From Acinetobacter guillouiae CIP 63.46 (GTDB taxonomy: Bacteria; Pseudomonadota; Gammaproteobacteria; Pseudomonadales; Moraxellaceae), in the NCBI RefSeq assembly GCF_000368145.1, contig NZ_KB849282.1, positions 1-64,000 on the forward strand: a stretch of 64,000 nucleotides of DNA, written 5' to 3'. The notes under the pieces were generated by a model. The model had not been told where the DNA came from and did no database searches. It was given only the letters and a program-made list of their open reading frames with translations. The position numbers and the translations under genes are program-made. Positions 9,460 through 18,720 of this stretch are shown piece after piece (position 1 is the stretch's first letter; each line of letters begins with the position of its first letter).

Positions 9460-10914
9460 ATGACGGTTCAAACCTTCATTCCCAATGGTGCCAAAGCTGC
9501 CTCAGAAAACACTGTAACCCAGCCACAGCACACCCCAGCCGACGGTGCAGTAAAAAAACTGTATATCGAAACGCAAGGGTGTCAGATGAATGAGTATGAC
9601 AGTCATCGTATGGCAGATCTTTTAGGCGACTCACACGGTTACATTTTAACCAAAGATCCAAGTGACGCAGATATCCTGTTAATGAATACCTGCTCAATTC
9701 GAGAAAAAGCCCAAGAAAAAGTATTTTCTGAGCTGGGTCGCTGGCGCAAATTAAAAGAAAAAAATCCTGATCTCGTCATCGGTGTTGGTGGATGTGTTGC
9801 TTCTCAAGAAGGCGACAATATTCAAAAACGTGCACCGTATGTCGATATGGTTTTTGGCCCTCAAACCTTGCACCGTTTACCGCAAATGCTGGATCAGCAT
9901 GTTGAGCAAATCGAAAAACCGAAAAAAGACAAAATTAAACTCGTAGATATTTCATTCCCTGACATTGAAAAATTCGACTTTTTACCTGAACCGCGTGTTG
10001 AAGGTTACAAAGCGTTTGTTTCAATCATGGAAGGTTGTTCAAAGTACTGTTCTTTCTGTGTGGTTCCCTATACTCGTGGTGAAGAAGTTTCTCGTCCTTT
10101 GGATGATGTCTTGGCAGAAATTGCCGGTTTGGCTGAAAAAGGCGTTCGTGAAATTAGCCTTTTAGGACAAAATGTAAACGGTTACCGTGGTGAAACTTTT
10201 GAAGGTGAAATTTGTACCTTTGCAGATTTATTACGTTTGGTTGCAGAAATTCCAGGAATCGGTCGTTTACGCTATACGACTTCACATCCGCTAGAATTTA
10301 ATGAAGATTTGATTCAATGCTACCGTGACCTACCACAAATGGTTTCACATCTGCATTTACCTGTACAAAGCGGCTCAAATGATGTGTTACAAGCGATGAA
10401 GCGTAACCACACCATTGATGTCTATATCGAAAAAATTGCCAAACTGCGTAAAGCTCGTCCAGATATGCATTTATCTTCAGATTTCATCATCGGCTTCCCT
10501 GGTGAAACTGATGCACATTTTGAAGAAACCTATCAGTTTATCCAAGATTTAGACTTTGATCATTCTTATAGTTTTGTTTATTCAAAACGTCCTGGCACAC
10601 CAGCGTCTGAATTACCTGATGACACTTCTGATGCAGTCAAGAAAGAACGTTTAGCCAAAGTTCAACACTGGATTAAGCAATCAAGTATTCGTAAAACCGA
10701 TGCGATGTTAGGGACCATTCAACGTGTACTGGTTGAAAATGTTTCTAATAAAGATCCAAATTTATTGGTCGGTACAGCTGACAATACACGTTTAGTAACA
10801 TTTGTAGGTGACGCCTCTTGGGTCGGACGCTTTGCAGAGATTGAGGTTACAGAGATTAAGACCCTAAATTTAGTTTATGGAGAACTCTTGAATCTTGAGC
10901 CTGACGTGGCGTAA
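9460..10914 (+). CDS. miaB: tRNA-2-methylthio-N6-dimethylallyladenosine synthase
   Basis: Adds the 2-methylthio group to i6A37 of tRNAs reading UNN codons. 484 residues in three domains: N-terminal UPF0004 with cluster cysteines ([27 protein letters not shown]), the radical SAM core with CxxxCxxC in [16 protein letters not shown], and a C-terminal TRAM domain. About 33 extra residues precede the conserved [13 protein letters not shown], common in Acinetobacter. The ATG at 9460 is preceded by AGGAAAG. It heads a miaB-phoH-ybeY run with gaps of 38 and 9 bases. Confidence 0.96.
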   Translation: MTVQTFIPNGAKAASENTVTQPQHTPADGAVKKLYIETQGCQMNEYDSHRMADLLGDSHGYILTKDPSDADILLMNTCSIREKAQEKVFSELGRWRKLKEKNPDLVIGVGGCVASQEGDNIQKRAPYVDMVFGPQTLHRLPQMLDQHVEQIEKPKKDKIKLVDISFPDIEKFDFLPEPRVEGYKAFVSIMEGCSKYCSFCVVPYTRGEEVSRPLDDVLAEIAGLAEKGVREISLLGQNVNGYRGETFEGEICTFADLLRLVAEIPGIGRLRYTTSHPLEFNEDLIQCYRDLPQMVSHLHLPVQSGSNDVLQAMKRNHTIDVYIEKIAKLRKARPDMHLSSDFIIGFPGETDAHFEETYQFIQDLDFDHSYSFVYSKRPGTPASELPDDTSDAVKKERLAKVQHWIKQSSIRKTDAMLGTIQRVLVENVSNKDPNLLVGTADNTRLVTFVGDASWVGRFAEIEVTEIKTLNLVYGELLNLEPDVA

Positions 10915-10952
10915 TGTAAGGGTATAGACTTTACTTTAAAAAAGGATATCTC

Positions 10953-12062
10953 TTGACTGCAGCGATTCGACGTACAGTAGCTTTTCCAGGTATTTCAGTT
11001 GAACGTTTAAAAAGCATGTTAGGTGCTTATAACGGTCATCTGAAACAAATCGAACAACGTTTAAATGTCAACATTTCTCATCGCAACGATAACTTCTATA
11101 TCGATGGTGATTTAGAAGCAGTTGAGAGAGCTGAAGGTTTATTGCAGCGTTTGCATGCAGAAGCTGAACTCTCTCAGCAAATCAGTGCTGATACGATTCA
11201 TTTGATGATTCAAGGCAGCCAAACTGACCGTGAGTTACAAGACGACCTTTCAGACAATGAGCATACCGGTTTAGATGATGTCTGGTTGCAAACGCGTAAA
11301 GGTCGAATCAACCCTCGTGGTGCCAATCAAAAACGTTATGTACAACGTATTCTACAAAGCGATATTTCTTTCGGAATCGGCCCTGCAGGTACAGGTAAAA
11401 CCTATCTTGCAGTCGCTGCTGCGGTAGATATGTTAGAACGTAATGAAATTCAACGTATCCTTTTGGTTCGCCCTGCTGTTGAAGCTGGAGAAAAACTTGG
11501 TTTCTTGCCGGGTGATTTAAGCCAAAAGATCGACCCATATCTACGCCCGCTTTATGATGCGTTGTATGAAATGCTTGGTTTTGAAAAAGTTGCAAAACTG
11601 ATTGAGCGCCAAGTGATTGAAGTTGCACCGCTTGCTTATATGCGTGGTCGTACATTAAATCATTCCTTTGTGATTCTCGATGAAGCACAAAACACCACCC
11701 CTGAACAGATGAAGATGTTTTTGACCCGTTTAGGTTTTGGTTCTCGTGCAGTGATCACTGGGGATATTACACAGGTCGATTTACCACGCGGGCAACAGTC
11801 TGGTCTTGCTCACGCATTGCGTATTATCGAAAAAATCAAAGAAATTCACATCACTCGCTTCCATTCCCGTGATGTCGTTCGTCACCAGCTGGTACAAAAA
11901 ATTGTAGAGGCTTATGAAGGATGGGACAGTGAACAATACCGTTTAAGTGCTGAAGCACGTGCAGAACGTAAAGCACGTCAAGAAGCCTTAATTTCTGAAA
12001 ATGATTCTGCCGCAGATGCTCAACATGAAGAACATACTGCTGCAAATCAGGAAAATGTTTAA
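10953..12062 (+). CDS. ybeZ: PhoH-like ATPase (YbeZ)
   Basis: 369-residue cytosolic ATPase with Walker A GPAGTGKT (about residue 142) and Walker B FVILDEAQN. It partners YbeY in rRNA maturation in many bacteria, and here it lies directly upstream of ybeY. The N-terminal 90 residues form a small KH-like region (RLKSMLGAYNGHLKQIEQRLNVN). Start is TTG at 10953, supported by AAAGGA 8-13 bases before it. The C-terminal tail is Ala/Glu-rich (ADAQHEEHTAANQ) and likely disordered. Confidence 0.93.
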   Translation: MTAAIRRTVAFPGISVERLKSMLGAYNGHLKQIEQRLNVNISHRNDNFYIDGDLEAVERAEGLLQRLHAEAELSQQISADTIHLMIQGSQTDRELQDDLSDNEHTGLDDVWLQTRKGRINPRGANQKRYVQRILQSDISFGIGPAGTGKTYLAVAAAVDMLERNEIQRILLVRPAVEAGEKLGFLPGDLSQKIDPYLRPLYDALYEMLGFEKVAKLIERQVIEVAPLAYMRGRTLNHSFVILDEAQNTTPEQMKMFLTRLGFGSRAVITGDITQVDLPRGQQSGLAHALRIIEKIKEIHITRFHSRDVVRHQLVQKIVEAYEGWDSEQYRLSAEARAERKARQEALISENDSAADAQHEEHTAANQENV

Positions 12063-12071
12063 GGACTGTTT

Positions 12072-12557
12072 TTGAAACTTAGCTTATCGTTACAACAAGC
12101 GTTTGAAGCACCAGAATTGGTGCTCAAACGTGTCTATGTAAAAAAAGTCATTGAAACAACACTACGTCATATTGATGTAGACCAAGATTGTGAAATCGGA
12201 ATTGCGTGTGTTGATGAAGATGAAAGTCACAAATTAAATTTTGAATATCGTGAAAAAGACAAACCCACCAATGTATTGTCTTTTCCAAGTGAGATTCCTG
12301 AAGAAGTTTTAGCCATGCTCGATGCATTACCCATCGGTGATTTAGTCATTTGCATCCCCGTGGTTTTACAAGAGTCGATTGAACAGCAAAAGACACCGAT
12401 TGAGCATTTCACTCATATGCTGGTTCATGGCACCTTACATTTAATGGGTTATGACCATGAAACTTCTGATGATGATGCTGAAGAAATGGAAGCACTCGAA
12501 ATTGAAATCTTGAAAAAACTAGGCTTTGAAAACCCTTATACTGTTAAAGAAAGTTGA
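12072..12557 (+). CDS. ybeY: Endoribonuclease YbeY, rRNA maturation
   Basis: Zinc-dependent single-strand endoribonuclease needed for 16S rRNA 3' processing and ribosome quality control. 161 residues with the family signature [11 protein letters not shown] holding three zinc-ligand histidines, and the conserved [13 protein letters not shown] segment. TTG start at 12072, nine bases after the phoH-like stop, with AAGGA overlapping that stop, so translation is probably coupled. The usual third gene (corC/ybeX) does not follow; a terminator closes the operon. Confidence 0.95.
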   Translation: MKLSLSLQQAFEAPELVLKRVYVKKVIETTLRHIDVDQDCEIGIACVDEDESHKLNFEYREKDKPTNVLSFPSEIPEEVLAMLDALPIGDLVICIPVVLQESIEQQKTPIEHFTHMLVHGTLHLMGYDHETSDDDAEEMEALEIEILKKLGFENPYTVKES

Positions 12558-12573
12558 TTTTATAATCAACTCC

Positions 12574-12601
12574 AAATCCCTCTGCTCTAGAGGGATTTTT
12601 T
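12574..12601 (+). terminator. Terminator after ybeY
   Basis: Stem AAATCCCTCT / AGAGGGATTT with loop GCTCT followed by a T-run, 17 bases after the ybeY stop. Confidence 0.85.
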
Positions 12602-12679
12602 GTTTCATTCAAATGAGATGCCTTTCAAAAACAGATCTCATTCGAAAATCTAAGTATTTGAATACATCATCACGGTGTA

Positions 12680-13531
12680 TTATCGGAAACTCTCCCAAAT
12701 CCCTACTTGCCCTTCTTTGACGCGTGGAATATTGCCTAATTTAATCCAAGGCATATTATCACCATGAAAATCACTCCCCACAGAGACTTTTAAACCATAT
12801 TCAGCAATCATTCGATCAACCATTTGTCGTGTTGAAGCGGGTTCCATTGCGGGTGGAAGCTCAACAGCATCCCCACCATATTGTGCAAAGATTTCAATTA
12901 AATAACGGGTATTTGTTGCTGATAAATCATAACGTGTTGGGTGTGCCAATACTGCAAAACCTTGACTTTCATGAATCACCTGAATGGTTTCTGCCAAACC
13001 TAAACCATCAAATTTCACATAGGCTTTTTTACCTTCCTTAATGTATTTATCAAATGCCTGCTGTGCACGCTGAACAAAACCCTTTTCTACAAGGGTCTTG
13101 GCAATATGCGTCCGAGTAATCCGATCAGGTTCACCATCCACCTTTGCCACAACTTCTGCATAAATATCCTGATGAATCAAAGGAATTAGCAGATCACAGA
13201 TTTGCTTGGCTCGCTCAGCACGAATTTTCTTCTGTTGCGTTAAAAGCTGTTGTAATGGTTCAGGATTTTGCATATTGAGCGCAACAATATGCACACCATA
13301 ACTTTTTTTAGTCTCAGGTCTGGACCATTGACTAGAGATTTCTACACCTGAAATGATTTGAATTGGTTGATTTTTTGCAAATTGTTCAGCTTGTATTAAG
13401 CCATCCATGCTATCGTGGTCCGTCAATGCAAGTGTATGTATGCTTTTCTCGATGGCAGCTTGAACCAATAACTCTGGCGTCAGAGTCCCATCAGAAATAT
13501 TACTGTGAGTATGTAAATCTATGCCTTGCAT
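12680..13531 (-). CDS. rnm: PHP-domain phosphoesterase, RNase AM/YciV-like
   Basis: 283-residue PHP-family metal-dependent phosphoesterase. Metal ligands are visible in IDLHTHSNISDGTLTPEL (residues 4-21), ALTDHDSMDGL, ISGVEIS, VLAHPTRYDLS and SVGSDFHGDN. This matches the YciV/TrpH group, which includes the 5'-3' exoribonuclease RNase AM trimming 5' ends of 23S/16S/5S rRNA and also acts on pAp-like nucleotides. Which activity dominates here cannot be told. It is divergent from yciB by 44 bases, an arrangement also seen around yciV in other gammaproteobacteria. Confidence 0.85.
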   Translation of the reverse strand: MQGIDLHTHSNISDGTLTPELLVQAAIEKSIHTLALTDHDSMDGLIQAEQFAKNQPIQIISGVEISSQWSRPETKKSYGVHIVALNMQNPEPLQQLLTQQKKIRAERAKQICDLLIPLIHQDIYAEVVAKVDGEPDRITRTHIAKTLVEKGFVQRAQQAFDKYIKEGKKAYVKFDGLGLAETIQVIHESQGFAVLAHPTRYDLSATNTRYLIEIFAQYGGDAVELPPAMEPASTRQMVDRMIAEYGLKVSVGSDFHGDNMPWIKLGNIPRVKEGQVGIWESFR

Positions 13532-13575
13532 CTTTTATACTATCCCATCAACCTGAACAGACTAGATACTTTAAC

Positions 13576-14190
13576 ATGAAAGCACTTTTAGACTTTGTGC
13601 CCCTCATAATTTTCTTTTATTTATACAAAACGGTTGATCCTAAAAACACCGATCATCCATTATTACAATTGATCGGCTCAGCAGGTGGTGTAAATAACAA
13701 CAACATTCTTGTTGCAACTACAGGTCTGATTATTTCAATGCTTGTGGTCTATGGTGCATTATTCATTTTCCAAAAATTCCGTCTGGATAAACAACAATGG
13801 TTTGTTTTGTTCATGACCGTCATTTTTGGCGGAATCACCTTAATGTTGAGTGATGACTTCTATATTCGCCTGAAAGCTGCAATTTTGAATTTAGCCTTTG
13901 CTGGCGCGTTCTTACTCTCTCCCTATTTTGGTAAAGAAAAGAAGCCACTCATTCAAAGATTATTTGGTCCTGTTTTAAACCTGACTGAAAAAGGCTGGAA
14001 AAATCTAAACTTTGCATGGGCTGCAATGTTCATTGTCATGTCTTGTTTACATATTTTCTTCGCATTTTTATTTGCAGGTGGAAAATATTGGGGCGAATTT
14101 ACAGCATTTGGTGACATGATCGTCATGTTTTCCTTTATTATTATCCAGTTTGTTATATTACGAAAACACTTTAAATCTACCGATGAATAA
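13576..14190 (+). CDS. yciB: Inner membrane septation protein A (YciB/IspZ)
   Basis: 204 residues with about five to six membrane helices and family-typical starts: MKALLDFVPLIIFFYLYK, later WKNLNFAWAAMFIVMS and YWGEFTAFGDMIVMF. YciB contacts elongasome and divisome proteins and influences envelope integrity. The reading frame is open far upstream into the PHP gene, but homologues start at MKxLLDFxPLI, so the ATG at 13576 is used. Followed 26 bases later by yciI, the classical yciB-yciI neighbour pair. Confidence 0.93.
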   Translation: MKALLDFVPLIIFFYLYKTVDPKNTDHPLLQLIGSAGGVNNNNILVATTGLIISMLVVYGALFIFQKFRLDKQQWFVLFMTVIFGGITLMLSDDFYIRLKAAILNLAFAGAFLLSPYFGKEKKPLIQRLFGPVLNLTEKGWKNLNFAWAAMFIVMSCLHIFFAFLFAGGKYWGEFTAFGDMIVMFSFIIIQFVILRKHFKSTDE

Positions 14191-14216
14191 AGTGTTTTAG
14201 AAAATCGAGAAATATC

Positions 14217-14519
14217 ATGCCATTATTTGTAATTACGTGTACAGATCAAGCAGGTACAGTAGAAAAACGTCTTGCTGTACGCCCACAACATTTAGCTCGA
14301 CTCGAGAAGTTAGATGCTGAAGGCCGTGTCATCGTGGCTGGGGCGATGCCGATTGATCGTGAAAATCCACAAGCAGGTTTTTATGGCAGTACTTTAATTC
14401 TCGATTTTGACAGCCGTGAAGCTTTGGATGAATGGTTAAAAGATGAACCTTTCTTAAAAGAAGGGATTTATAGTCATATTGATGTTAAACCATTCAATAA
14501 AGCATTGCCTAAGGGATAA
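14217..14519 (+). CDS. yciI: YciI family protein
   Basis: 100-residue ferredoxin-fold protein of the YCII/muconolactone isomerase-like family, with the typical start MPLFVITCTDQAG, a central RPQHLARLEKL (conserved His) and GSTLILDFDSREALDEWLKDEPF. Some YciI proteins have weak hydrolase or dehalogenase activity; the cellular role is not established. It lies between yciB and a coiled-coil membrane protein and is clearly in one operon with both. Confidence 0.9.
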   Translation: MPLFVITCTDQAGTVEKRLAVRPQHLARLEKLDAEGRVIVAGAMPIDRENPQAGFYGSTLILDFDSREALDEWLKDEPFLKEGIYSHIDVKPFNKALPKG

Positions 14520-14523
14520 CATA

Positions 14524-15045
14524 ATGCGCGTTGTCGTCCAAAGCTTACTTAGCCTGACTTTAAGTTCTTTTGTACTTTTATCACCTGTTGTCTCGGCTGA
14601 GCCTACTCAATCTTCAGCGACTCAAGCAACGACGGCAGCGCCTACTCAGGCGGCCCAACCTGTTGCACCGCCAAAACCGAGTATTATTCCTGCTGTAGCA
14701 GGTGCAAATTCCAGCACCCAAACACAGGCGCAAGCACAAGAAAATAAACCTTTAACGGCTGAACAAATTAGCAAAGAAAAAGCGTCTCAAGATGCCAAAG
14801 CTAAAGCTTTGGTTAAAGACCAAGCAACACGTTTACAGCAACTTGAAAAGGCCAATTTAGAAGCCCTTTCACAGAACCAAGAATTACAACTCAAAAATGA
14901 CAATCTGGGTGTACAAGTTCAAGTTCTACAAAGTGAACAAAGTGCGCAAATGTTTTTATATGGTGCTGCAACCATTGCTGTTGGTGTTTTACTTGGCTTT
15001 TTAATCGCAAGTTATATCTATACCAAACGTCGTCGTCAGTGGTAA
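14524..15045 (+). CDS. Exported coiled-coil protein with C-terminal membrane anchor
   Basis: 173 residues from the ATG four bases after the yciI stop; AAGGGA within the yciI end is its ribosome-binding site, so coupling is likely. A signal peptide (SLLSLTLSSFVLLSPVVSA) is followed by an Ala/Gln/Pro-rich linker, then a coiled coil around residues 80-140 (LQQLEKANLEALSQNQELQLKND), a single membrane helix (MFLYGAATIAVGVLLGFLIA) and a basic tail KRRRQW. The layout matches the back half of bacterial SH3-domain membrane proteins (YgiM type) without the SH3 domain. Function unknown. An upstream ATG at 14479 lies inside yciI and is not favoured. Confidence 0.7.
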   Translation: MRVVVQSLLSLTLSSFVLLSPVVSAEPTQSSATQATTAAPTQAAQPVAPPKPSIIPAVAGANSSTQTQAQAQENKPLTAEQISKEKASQDAKAKALVKDQATRLQQLEKANLEALSQNQELQLKNDNLGVQVQVLQSEQSAQMFLYGAATIAVGVLLGFLIASYIYTKRRRQW

Positions 15046-15087
15046 GCCCACTGCTTTGACTTTGCACTTAGAAAGTTTCACGCTATA

Positions 15088-15118
15088 ACCTGATACTGCG
15101 AAATGTCAGGTTTTTTCA
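15088..15118 (+). terminator. Terminator after the yciB-yciI operon
   Basis: Stem AACCTGA / TCAGGTT followed by TTTTT, between the coiled-coil gene and mnmC. Confidence 0.75.
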
Positions 15119-15144
15119 TTTTAATTATTAAAAGGTAATCTGCT

Positions 15145-17073
15145 TTGTCAAATGCCATTCAAACTGCCGATTTAGACTGGCAATGTATTGATGGAATTGA
15201 AGTTCCAATTTCCAAACAATTTGGTGATGTCTATTTTTCTAAAGACAACGGGTTACTTGAAACCCGACACGTATTTTTGAATGGTAATGATCTTTCAACA
15301 CGACTTGCAGATTTAGATGATTTTGAATACTTCTGTGTTGGTGAAACTGGCTTTGGTACAGGATTAAATATTTTGGCATTGTGGCAACTTTGGCACAATG
15401 TTCGTCCAGATAATCATAGCCACTTACATGTGATCAGTGTAGAGAAGTTCCCCTTGTCTAAACAGGATTTAACCCGTGCGTTAAAGGTCTGGACTGAACT
15501 TCAACAATTTTCTGATCAGTTGATTCAACACTATCCATTGCCCATCGCTGGTTGTCACCGTTTAAGCTTTCCAGAAGCGCGTTTTTCAATTGATCTGTGG
15601 TTAGGTGATGCACATGATGTATTTCCAGCAATGGTTAAAGCCCAACAAGTTAACGCATGGTTTTTAGATGGATTTGCACCCTCTTGTAATCCAGACATGT
15701 GGGAAGACAAAGTTTTAAACAATATTGTCAGACTGTCAGATTTTGGAACAACTTTTGCCTCATTCAGCGTGGCAGGTGTGCTTAAACGGGGTCTAAAACA
15801 ACATGGAATCACTATTTCACGTCCGCGTGGTTTTGGTCATAAACGTGAAATGCTAAAAGCCATTTGGAATCCATCTGAGCAAGCAGTCGAAGAAAATCAA
15901 TCACAGTCAATGGACCTTGCAGCGCAAAACATTCAAAAAAAAACACGGAAAACTCAAAATAATTTCAATCAACGCCAAATCGCCATCATTGGTGCTGGAA
16001 TTGCAGGTTTAAGCTGCGCATGGGGATTTGCCCAAAGAGGACATCAAGTTACGATTTACGACCAATCAACGCCTTTAGCAGGTGCTTCTGGTAACCCTCT
16101 GGCCTTATTAAATCCGAAACTATGCCCTATCGAGCAAAGTTCGGAACATTTAATGACCTTGGCTTGGCAACATGCCCTACAGCACTATCCAAAATTCCAG
16201 GCTTTTCGTGCTATTGCCGTTCAACAATTAGCACAAAAAAATGCTGAACATTTACTGGATTTAGCAGCGCAATATCCTCAAGATTTACTCAAAACTCAAA
16301 CAGCCGATGATTTAGAGCTACAAACTACACTTGAGAGTTTACAGCTCACTCAAGCGGGTTCAATCTATCCCCAGCAACTCAAAGACCAAATCATTGAACA
16401 TCCGCTGATTCAATTTAAACATGCTCACATTCATAGTATTGTTCAATCGAATCATCATCAATTAACCCTACAAGATAGCCAGCACACCGATCTTGGTGAT
16501 TTTAATCATGTGATTGTCTGTTGTGCCAAGGAAAGCCATGCTTTTTTTGAGCAGTTCCCGTTACTCAAACCGATCCGTGGACAAGTCAGTTGGCTCAACA
16601 ATGCTAAACACCAATTAGATCCGCAATATGCCTACAGTTATGGTGGCTACTGCATGCAGCTTGATGAGCAGCATTTGATTTTAGGTGCTTCTTTTTATCC
16701 CAATCGTGATGACACTGAAGTTTTGCTTGAAGACCATGTGCATAACTATGAACTTATCCACAGTGTGTTTCCACAATACGCAGAATCACTCTGCAAAGTT
16801 GATGAATGGCACGGGCGTGCTTCTGTACGAGCCCAAAGTCTGGACTATTTTCCATTACTGGGAAAAGTTGAAGCTGAGAAAGAGGTTTATACATTTTCTG
16901 GGCTGGGCTCTAAAGGTTTTTTATTTGCGCCCTTGTGTAGTGAAATCTTGGTGGCTTTGGTCCTTAATCAAGCTTGCCCGATTCCCCAAAATTTATTGCA
17001 AAAATTAAATCCAAACCGCTTTCAAAAGAAAGTAAAAGCCAAAAAACCTTATTTTAAACCGATTCAATCATGA
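15145..17073 (+). CDS. mnmC: Bifunctional tRNA mnm5s2U34 enzyme
   Basis: Final two steps of mnm5s2U34 formation in tRNA wobble positions. 642 residues. The N-terminal methyltransferase domain (MnmD) shows FCVGETGFGTGLNILALW for SAM binding and WFLDGFAPSCNPDMW; the C-terminal FAD oxidase domain (MnmC1) begins at QIAIIGAGIAGLSCAWGFA, around residue 278, and ends with YTFSGLGSKGFLFAP. The start is TTG at 15145, with AAAGGT upstream. The Q/N-rich linker (about 250-275) separates the domains. Confidence 0.94.
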   Translation: MSNAIQTADLDWQCIDGIEVPISKQFGDVYFSKDNGLLETRHVFLNGNDLSTRLADLDDFEYFCVGETGFGTGLNILALWQLWHNVRPDNHSHLHVISVEKFPLSKQDLTRALKVWTELQQFSDQLIQHYPLPIAGCHRLSFPEARFSIDLWLGDAHDVFPAMVKAQQVNAWFLDGFAPSCNPDMWEDKVLNNIVRLSDFGTTFASFSVAGVLKRGLKQHGITISRPRGFGHKREMLKAIWNPSEQAVEENQSQSMDLAAQNIQKKTRKTQNNFNQRQIAIIGAGIAGLSCAWGFAQRGHQVTIYDQSTPLAGASGNPLALLNPKLCPIEQSSEHLMTLAWQHALQHYPKFQAFRAIAVQQLAQKNAEHLLDLAAQYPQDLLKTQTADDLELQTTLESLQLTQAGSIYPQQLKDQIIEHPLIQFKHAHIHSIVQSNHHQLTLQDSQHTDLGDFNHVIVCCAKESHAFFEQFPLLKPIRGQVSWLNNAKHQLDPQYAYSYGGYCMQLDEQHLILGASFYPNRDDTEVLLEDHVHNYELIHSVFPQYAESLCKVDEWHGRASVRAQSLDYFPLLGKVEAEKEVYTFSGLGSKGFLFAPLCSEILVALVLNQACPIPQNLLQKLNPNRFQKKVKAKKPYFKPIQS

Positions 17074-17098
17074 TTCTTTTTTATTGATTATGTGTAAT

Positions 17099-17124
17099 AA
17101 AAAAGCGCCTTTCGGCGCTTTTTT
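17099..17124. terminator. Bidirectional terminator between mnmC and the rhodanese gene
   Basis: Stem AAAAAAGCGCC / GGCGCTTTTTT, loop TTTC. The T-run on the plus strand touches the rhodanese stop codon (17123-17125), so the converging genes share one compact terminator. Confidence 0.9.
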
Positions 17125-17437
17125 ACGAACCCTGTTCTAATGGGAGACCTGCATCACGTGCTGCACGTGTTCCCCCCATAAGTACAACGTAATCACGAGA
17201 ATCATCTAAACTCTCTAATTTTTCAGCAGCTCGAGGCGCTTTACTTCCACCACCACATAAAATGTAAATGGACTGATCCGAATTCACTTGAGTCAAGCTC
17301 TCAGCACTTAAACCATCTATAGGCTGATTTACAGCCCCTTTTACATGGCCTTCGGCAAAGGCTTTTGCATCACGAACATCCCAGATAACTGCATTTTCTG
17401 GGAACTCAAATGTTGTAATTTCTAATTTACGGATCAT
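17123..17437 (-). CDS. Single-domain rhodanese-like protein
   Basis: 104 residues, one rhodanese domain: VIWDVRDAKAFAEGHVKGAVNQP, then the persulfide loop ILCGGGSKAPRAAE with the active-site cysteine, and YVVLMGGTRAARDAGLP. It probably carries sulfane sulfur; substrate unknown. The loop has Cys-Gly-Gly-Gly-Ser-Lys where many have C-x4-R. The ATG at 17437 has AGGAG six bases upstream; an upstream ATG ten codons earlier lacks one. Confidence 0.85.
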   Translation of the reverse strand: MIRKLEITTFEFPENAVIWDVRDAKAFAEGHVKGAVNQPIDGLSAESLTQVNSDQSIYILCGGGSKAPRAAEKLESLDDSRDYVVLMGGTRAARDAGLPLEQGS

Positions 17438-17528
17438 TGTGCACTCCTTTGATGTAAACAACACTTGGCAAATGAAGAAAACATCCCTAGCATCTCAGAT
17501 ATTCTTTCCATTTGTAAAGGTCTAAACT

Positions 17529-18017
17529 ATGCCATCTTTCGATATTGTTTCAGAATTAGAGATTTTTGAAGTAAATCATGCTGTTCAAAACACACAAAAA
17601 GAAATTGCAACACGCTTTGACTTCCGTGGTCAGGACGTTTCAATCGAAATTAATGAAAAAGCCAAAGAAATTAAAATTTCAACTGAAAGTGATTTCCAGT
17701 GTGAACAAGTCTATAGCATGCTTGAAAATCATTTCTTTAAACGTAAAATCGATATTCAAGCCCTTGATCCACAAAAAATGACGGCTTCAGGTAAAAATAT
17801 TGTGCAAGTGATCAAGCTTAAAGATGGACTTGACTCAGATACCGCAAAAAAAATTAATAAAGCCATTAAAGAAAGTGGCGTCAAAGTGCAATCTTCTATC
17901 CAAGGTGACAAGATACGTGTAACTGATAAAAAGCGCGATACATTACAGCAAGTTATGGCATTTTTAAAAGAACAACAATTCGGTGTACCTTTACAATTTA
18001 ATAACTTCAAAGACTAA
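17529..18017 (+). CDS. yajQ: YajQ family nucleotide/c-di-GMP-binding protein
   Basis: 162 residues, full length for the family. Hallmarks are MPSFDIVSELEIFEVNHAV, the RFDFRG block and the C-terminal RVTDKKRDTLQQVMAFLKEQ. YajQ proteins have two ferredoxin-like folds; some homologues bind cyclic di-GMP and act as regulators, others bind tRNA or GTP. The role here is not settled. Followed 28 bases later by the DUF4442 gene, possibly in the same transcript. Confidence 0.93.
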   Translation: MPSFDIVSELEIFEVNHAVQNTQKEIATRFDFRGQDVSIEINEKAKEIKISTESDFQCEQVYSMLENHFFKRKIDIQALDPQKMTASGKNIVQVIKLKDGLDSDTAKKINKAIKESGVKVQSSIQGDKIRVTDKKRDTLQQVMAFLKEQQFGVPLQFNNFKD

Positions 18018-18045
18018 GGTCTTTAGCAACACTATAGGTTAAGAC

Positions 18046-18549
18046 ATGACTCAGACCAACCGTTTATCTAAACTTGTGAAAGCGACTTCTAAATTCCCTA
18101 AAGGCATTCGTAGTACGCTCTGGAGTAAGGCGTTTGGTCGAGTTGTGCCTATGGTGGGCACAGCCAATATTAAGTACCTAGAAGTCAGCCATTCAAAAGT
18201 TGTGGTGGAAATTAAAAACCACCGTGCCATGCAAAACCATATTGGACAATTACACGCTGTTGCAATGGCGTTGATTGCTGAAACAGCAACAGGCTTTGTC
18301 ACAGGTATGAATGTTCCTGATAGTTCAATTGTCTTGATCAAAAGCATGCATATTGAATATAAACGACCATCTAAAGGTGATATGACAGCAACAGCGACAT
18401 TGAGCAAAGAACAAATTTTAGAAATGCAAAGCTCTGAAAAAGGTGAAACGCTGGTTCCAGTCACCATTATGGATGAGTCTGGAAAAGAGCCTGTAGAATG
18501 CCAAATGGTGTGGGCTTGGGTGTCAAAAGAACGCCTAAAAAAGAAATAA
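18046..18549 (+). CDS. DUF4442 hotdog-fold protein
   Basis: 167 residues of the DUF4442/YiiD C-terminal group of hotdog-fold proteins related to acyl-CoA thioesterases. Typical features are LHAVAMALIAETATGF on the central helix and SMHIEYKRPSKGDMTA on the strands. A catalytic acidic residue could be E in IAETATG. The substrate is unknown; activity on acyl thioesters is an inference from the fold. Confidence 0.75.
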   Translation: MTQTNRLSKLVKATSKFPKGIRSTLWSKAFGRVVPMVGTANIKYLEVSHSKVVVEIKNHRAMQNHIGQLHAVAMALIAETATGFVTGMNVPDSSIVLIKSMHIEYKRPSKGDMTATATLSKEQILEMQSSEKGETLVPVTIMDESGKEPVECQMVWAWVSKERLKKK

Positions 18550-18720
18550 ATACAAATCTGCAAATGTAAATAAAACTTACTGTTTAGTAAGTATAAAATT
18601 TACCAAAGTACAAATAATGAGTGACGATTATTCACTATATTCATGCTTATTTACTCATCAAGATGGTGTTATTTCCACCACCATCTTGAACTATTGAGAT
18701 TTGAACTATAGAGAATAACC

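Noticed and set aside
13363..13575. N-terminal extension of yciB
   Set aside because: Overlaps the divergent PHP gene and homologues begin at the ATG at 13576.
17756..18010. 84-codon frame antisense to yajQ
   Set aside because: Lies entirely within a well-conserved gene on the other strand.
18051..18563. 170-codon frame antisense to the DUF4442 gene
   Set aside because: Shadow of the real gene; the sense protein has a recognisable hotdog fold and a good start.
18659..18688. Hairpin CAAGATGGTG/CACCATCTTG as a terminator
   Set aside because: No T-run on either strand; may be a 5' or 3' structural element but cannot be called a terminator.
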